Positions 21,427-23,804 of a stretch of DNA of 23,804 nt are shown here, in pieces. Position 1 is the first letter of the stretch; each line of letters opens with the position of its first letter. The position numbers and the translations under genes are program-made. The notes under the pieces were generated by a model. The model worked only from the letters and a program-made list of their open reading frames with translations. It did not search any database and was not told where the DNA came from. The DNA is taken from NCBI GenBank assembly GCA_023267775.1, contig JAHFMQ010000005.1, positions 1 to 23,804 on the forward strand, read 5' to 3'. The DNA is from Candidatus Kaiserbacteria bacterium (GTDB taxonomy: Bacteria; Patescibacteriota; Minisyncoccia; Phycocordibacterales; Phycocordibacteraceae).

Positions 21427-23072
21427 ATTTTTTCTGGTGTTGGAATACCGAGAAGCGAGAGCCCGTTGATCATGGTATTCACAAATGCACGCGCGAGCAT
21501 AAGTTTATGGGCTTCATGCTCGCCGCCGACGATGCGTTCTTGTGCATAAAAAGAATTCCACTCCATCGCAAGTTCGGTGAGATAGTTCACGAGAAGATTT
21601 GGCGCAAGTTCTCGCGCTGCACGCGCTACTACTTCAGGGAAATGCAGAAGGACGCGTTCAATGAAATACGGTTCATTCGGCGCGCCAGCAGCTGGCGCGC
21701 CGTTACTTGCAGCCAACACCGACTTCGCCCGCACGAGCGCGTACTGCAGATACGGTCCGGAATTTCCCTCGAGCGAAAGCGATTTCTCTTCATCAAAAAT
21801 AATGTCTGATCCGGGAGCTTGCCGGAGAATCATGTACTTGATTGCGCCGAGAGCTACTTGTTCGGCGATAAGCGGGTCTTCATTTTTCTCGCTTGCTCGC
21901 TTAATGACATCTTGAATAAGACTCTCGGCAGTGATGATGTTCCCGGCACGAGAGGACATTTTCCCTGAAACAAGTCTTAGGAATCCGTGCGGGACGTGTG
22001 AAGTTTTTTCTGCAATTTTCGGTGCTATCTCACCAAGCGCAGAGAGCACGATGTTAAAATGTCCTATCTGCTCCGCAGCAGTGACGATAATCGAACGGTC
22101 GCTCTGTACGCGTTCCTCTTTCAAAAACGCCAGACCAATGTCCTTTGCTTCGTAGGTCGGGGTGCCTTTGCTTGTAATAAATACAAGCGTGTGAAGTCCT
22201 TTCTTCTCGCCACGATAAATGATTGCTCCTTCGCTCTCTTCAAATACGCCGCGGGTAAGACCGTCTTTTACGATGCGTAGTCCGGGCTCTGCGGTCTCAC
22301 TCTCAAAGAAATAGTAGTCGAAATGCGTTCCAAGGATTTTGTAGAGATGTTCGAAAGCTGCAAATGATACGTCGCGACCTTTCCTCCAGAGCTCCATAAC
22401 TTCATGATCGGTACCTGCATAGATTGTTTGATTAAGAGTATCGATTTCTGCTTTTGCCTCTGGAGATTCCTCATACGCGCGAGAGCCATTCGCATATGCT
22501 TCTCCGATTTCTTTTGCCGTTGTCGGTTCCATAATGCCAGCTTTGCGCAAACCCCACAGGGCTTTTGCTACGTGCGGACCGACGTCGCCCTGATAATTCG
22601 CGCGGATCACGGTCGCACCTTCGTTCTGAATCAAGCGCGCGAGCGACTCGCCGATAACATTGCTCATCAAATGCCCGATGTGCATTTCTTTGAATGGATT
22701 CGGGTCGGTGTATTCGATAAGCACACGCTGTCCTTGGTCGACTATACCTTTCCCCCACTCTCTTCCTTGTGCATCTGCTTCCGCAACAGCGAACGTCACC
22801 GCTTCCTTTGAGAGCGTGATGTTTACAAACCCCGGTCCTGCTACCGCAACATTGCTTACGATATCTTTCCCAAGAGTCTTGCTGAGAATTCGTGCAATTT
22901 CGTCTGCAATTTCATGAGGTTTCTTGCCAAGCATCTTCGCCGCCGCGAGCGCGGCATTTGTCGCGTAATCTCCATGTACTGCTTCGGTTGGGCGTTCAAT
23001 TGCAAACGATAAGTCGCCAGCGCCGACACTCTTTAGCGCTTCGCCAACCGCTTTTCTAATCCGCTCTTCCAT
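21423..23072 (-). CDS. argS: Arginyl-tRNA synthetase
   Basis: 549 aa, usual length. A class I synthetase charging tRNA-Arg, needing tRNA for activation in known members. The N-terminal Add-1 domain (~1-110) has RPTEAVHGDYATNAAL and GPGFVNITLS. HIGH is HIGHLMSN (131-138) after EYTDPNPFKEM. The KMSKS counterpart is KMSSRAGN (371-378), the relaxed form common in ArgRS. DALR-type anticodon-binding follows: LEGNSGPYLQYALVRAKSVL onwards. A flexible GAPAAGAP stretch (~458-465) is encoded by a GC palindrome. It is separated from the ileS cluster by the orphan gene and probably has its own promoter in the AT-rich stretch near 23080-23115, though no clear -35/-10 pair stood out. Confidence 0.97.
   Translation of the reverse strand: MEERIRKAVGEALKSVGAGDLSFAIERPTEAVHGDYATNAALAAAKMLGKKPHEIADEIARILSKTLGKDIVSNVAVAGPGFVNITLSKEAVTFAVAEADAQGREWGKGIVDQGQRVLIEYTDPNPFKEMHIGHLMSNVIGESLARLIQNEGATVIRANYQGDVGPHVAKALWGLRKAGIMEPTTAKEIGEAYANGSRAYEESPEAKAEIDTLNQTIYAGTDHEVMELWRKGRDVSFAAFEHLYKILGTHFDYYFFESETAEPGLRIVKDGLTRGVFEESEGAIIYRGEKKGLHTLVFITSKGTPTYEAKDIGLAFLKEERVQSDRSIIVTAAEQIGHFNIVLSALGEIAPKIAEKTSHVPHGFLRLVSGKMSSRAGNIITAESLIQDVIKRASEKNEDPLIAEQVALGAIKYMILRQAPGSDIIFDEEKSLSLEGNSGPYLQYALVRAKSVLAASNGAPAAGAPNEPYFIERVLLHFPEVVARAARELAPNLLVNYLTELAMEWNSFYAQERIVGGEHEAHKLMLARAFVNTMINGLSLLGIPTPEKM
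21679..21701. repeat. GC palindrome inside argS
   Basis: GGCGCGCCAGC, one central base, then the exact reverse complement. It encodes the low-complexity NGAPAAGAP loop at the start of the anticodon-binding domain, much more GC-rich than its surroundings. Confidence 0.75.
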
Positions 23073-23117
23073 GGAGCGAGTGTACCATTGTATAAAATAT
23101 TTTGATTGGTGGTATCC

Positions 23118-23156
23118 AAAAGAAAGAGCTCTGCACGCATGAAAGCAATGCAGAGC
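23118..23156 (-). terminator. Terminator of the right-edge gene
   Basis: On the minus strand GCTCTGCA/TGCAGAGC (23156-23149 with 23135-23128) with a 13-base loop, followed by a T-rich tract with TTTCTTTT. It lies about 60 bases past the stop of the right-edge gene and before argS. Confidence 0.75.
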
Positions 23157-23214
23157 CCAGTGCGAAGGACAAAGCCCAAAGGTTCAAAAAGACCAAAGAG
23201 GCAAAGCCAGAGTG

Positions 23215-23804
23215 CTACTTGCGACGACCGAAGACGACGCGGTCGTCAGCGTCCCAGACGTAGTCGGGATGGCCGCGGTGGCCGTCGAGCCACAAACCGA
23301 CGCCGACGTGCACGACGTCGAAGACACTGAGGTTGCCGTAGCGGTCGGTGATGGCTTCCATTGCGATGCGGAGCCATTCACCGTTCAGCTGGTCGCCGTA
23401 CTGCAAGTGCAGAGCGGGGCCGACTTCGGCAGGGCAGAGTTTGAGGCCGAGTTCAACCGCCTTGGCACAGATGTCGCTATACTTCGCGCCATCCTTGAAG
23501 CCGAGGTCGCCGACCGACATCACGACGAGGTCGAAGTCGATTTCTTCCTTCGAGCAGGAAATCCTGCCGAGGACGTCGCCGCCCCAGTCGCCGATGCGGC
23601 GGCCTGCCGACTTCAGCGCCTTGCAGTACTCGTCGGGCGTCTTCTTGGTGCCGAGCTTCACCGTTTTCCAGACGGGCATCAGGGCGGGCTTGGCCGTCGA
23701 GACGACCAGCTCACCGCACAGGAAGCGCAGAGCGTCCTGTTCGCCGCCGAGCTTCTTCACGATGGCGTTCAGTTGGCCAGCGGTCAGATTTTGTGATGCG
23801 AAGT
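23215..23804 (-). CDS. GC-rich Parcubacteria-type protein of unknown function (5' truncated)
   Basis: At least 196 codons; the frame stays open to the right edge, so a GTG at 23760 is not the real start. The visible N-terminal part reads FASQNLTAGQLNAIVKKLGG, then EQDALRFLCGELVVS. From memory, an N-terminal motif of the form LTAGQLNAIVKKLGGE and a C-terminal half like KYSDICAKAVELGLKLCPAE with QLNGEWLRIAMEAITD mark a family of uncharacterised ~200-aa proteins found in several copies in Parcubacteria genomes. There is no signal peptide or transmembrane helix in view. Its base composition is clearly more GC-rich than its neighbours. It ends DYVWDADDRVVFGRRK and has its own terminator. Confidence 0.8.
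   Translation of the reverse strand, partial: FASQNLTAGQLNAIVKKLGGEQDALRFLCGELVVSTAKPALMPVWKTVKLGTKKTPDEYCKALKSAGRRIGDWGGDVLGRISCSKEEIDFDLVVMSVGDLGFKDGAKYSDICAKAVELGLKLCPAEVGPALHLQYGDQLNGEWLRIAMEAITDRYGNLSVFDVVHVGVGLWLDGHRGHPDYVWDADDRVVFGRRK

Noticed and set aside
21428..21433. Plus-strand terminator from the T6 tract after the second tandem hairpin
   Set aside because: No plus-strand gene is transcribed towards it, and the T tract lies inside argS; a palindromic operator or 3'-end hairpin fits better.
21204..21809. 201-codon plus-strand frame across the argS 3' end
   Set aside because: Shadow of argS and the orphan gene; no family features.
23212..23796. 194-codon plus-strand frame at the right edge
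   Set aside because: Antisense shadow of the GC-rich minus-strand gene, which has recognisable motifs; high GC keeps the opposite frame open.

Overview
The window reads as a chromosomal segment of a Patescibacteria/CPR bacterium, most likely of the Parcubacteria group (inference from gene content, not from a marker-gene tree). Supporting signs are very compact genes with gaps of a few bases, overlapping or nearly leaderless starts with few Shine-Dalgarno sequences, a Bacteroidetes-like type IleRS, an EF-P with a non-canonical tip loop, a giant secreted protein with a peptidoglycan-binding domain, several single-pass proteins with Ig-like repeats, and a GC-rich uncharacterised gene of a kind I associate with Parcubacteria.

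Layout. 1-1889 (-): 3'-truncated gene for a very large secreted surface protein. 1890-2386: the only long gene-free stretch, holding a 113-nt element closed by a perfect 19-bp inverted repeat, a DnaA-box match and a terminator. 2387-3187 (-): a winged-helix regulator, divergent from 3398-7029 (+), which runs ftsK, a small Ig-like membrane protein and recA. 7026-7941 (-): an ECF-like sigma factor overlapping a two-helix membrane protein, meeting recA tail to tail with overlapping stop codons. 8095-8670 (+): efp, followed by a 125-nt element closed by a perfect 23-bp inverted repeat, which serves the convergent efp and rpsR genes.

8804-20747 (-) is one long co-directional cluster, in transcription order ileS, recO, a secreted repeat protein, glyS, an AI-2E-family permease, metG, tatD, rpsF, ssb, rpsR. 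It joins three tRNA synthetases, recombination repair and the classic S6-SSB-S18 operon. 20993-21280 (-) is a small orphan gene with its own promoter, strong ribosome binding site and terminator. 21423-23072 (-) is argS. At the right edge lies a 5'-truncated GC-rich gene.

The most striking item is ileS: a complete histidine phosphatase (phosphoglycerate-mutase-like) domain with its catalytic residues sits inside the IleRS catalytic region, while the synthetase around it looks intact. Other signals worth a second look are the two large stem-closed multi-hairpin elements, a pair of tandem hairpins with compensatory base changes between argS and the orphan gene, competing stems in the ileS leader, a hairpin in front of rpsF that could be an S6:S18 regulatory site, and the EF-P loop that lacks the usual modified lysine. 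No tRNA, rRNA, CRISPR array, transposase or phage gene was seen.
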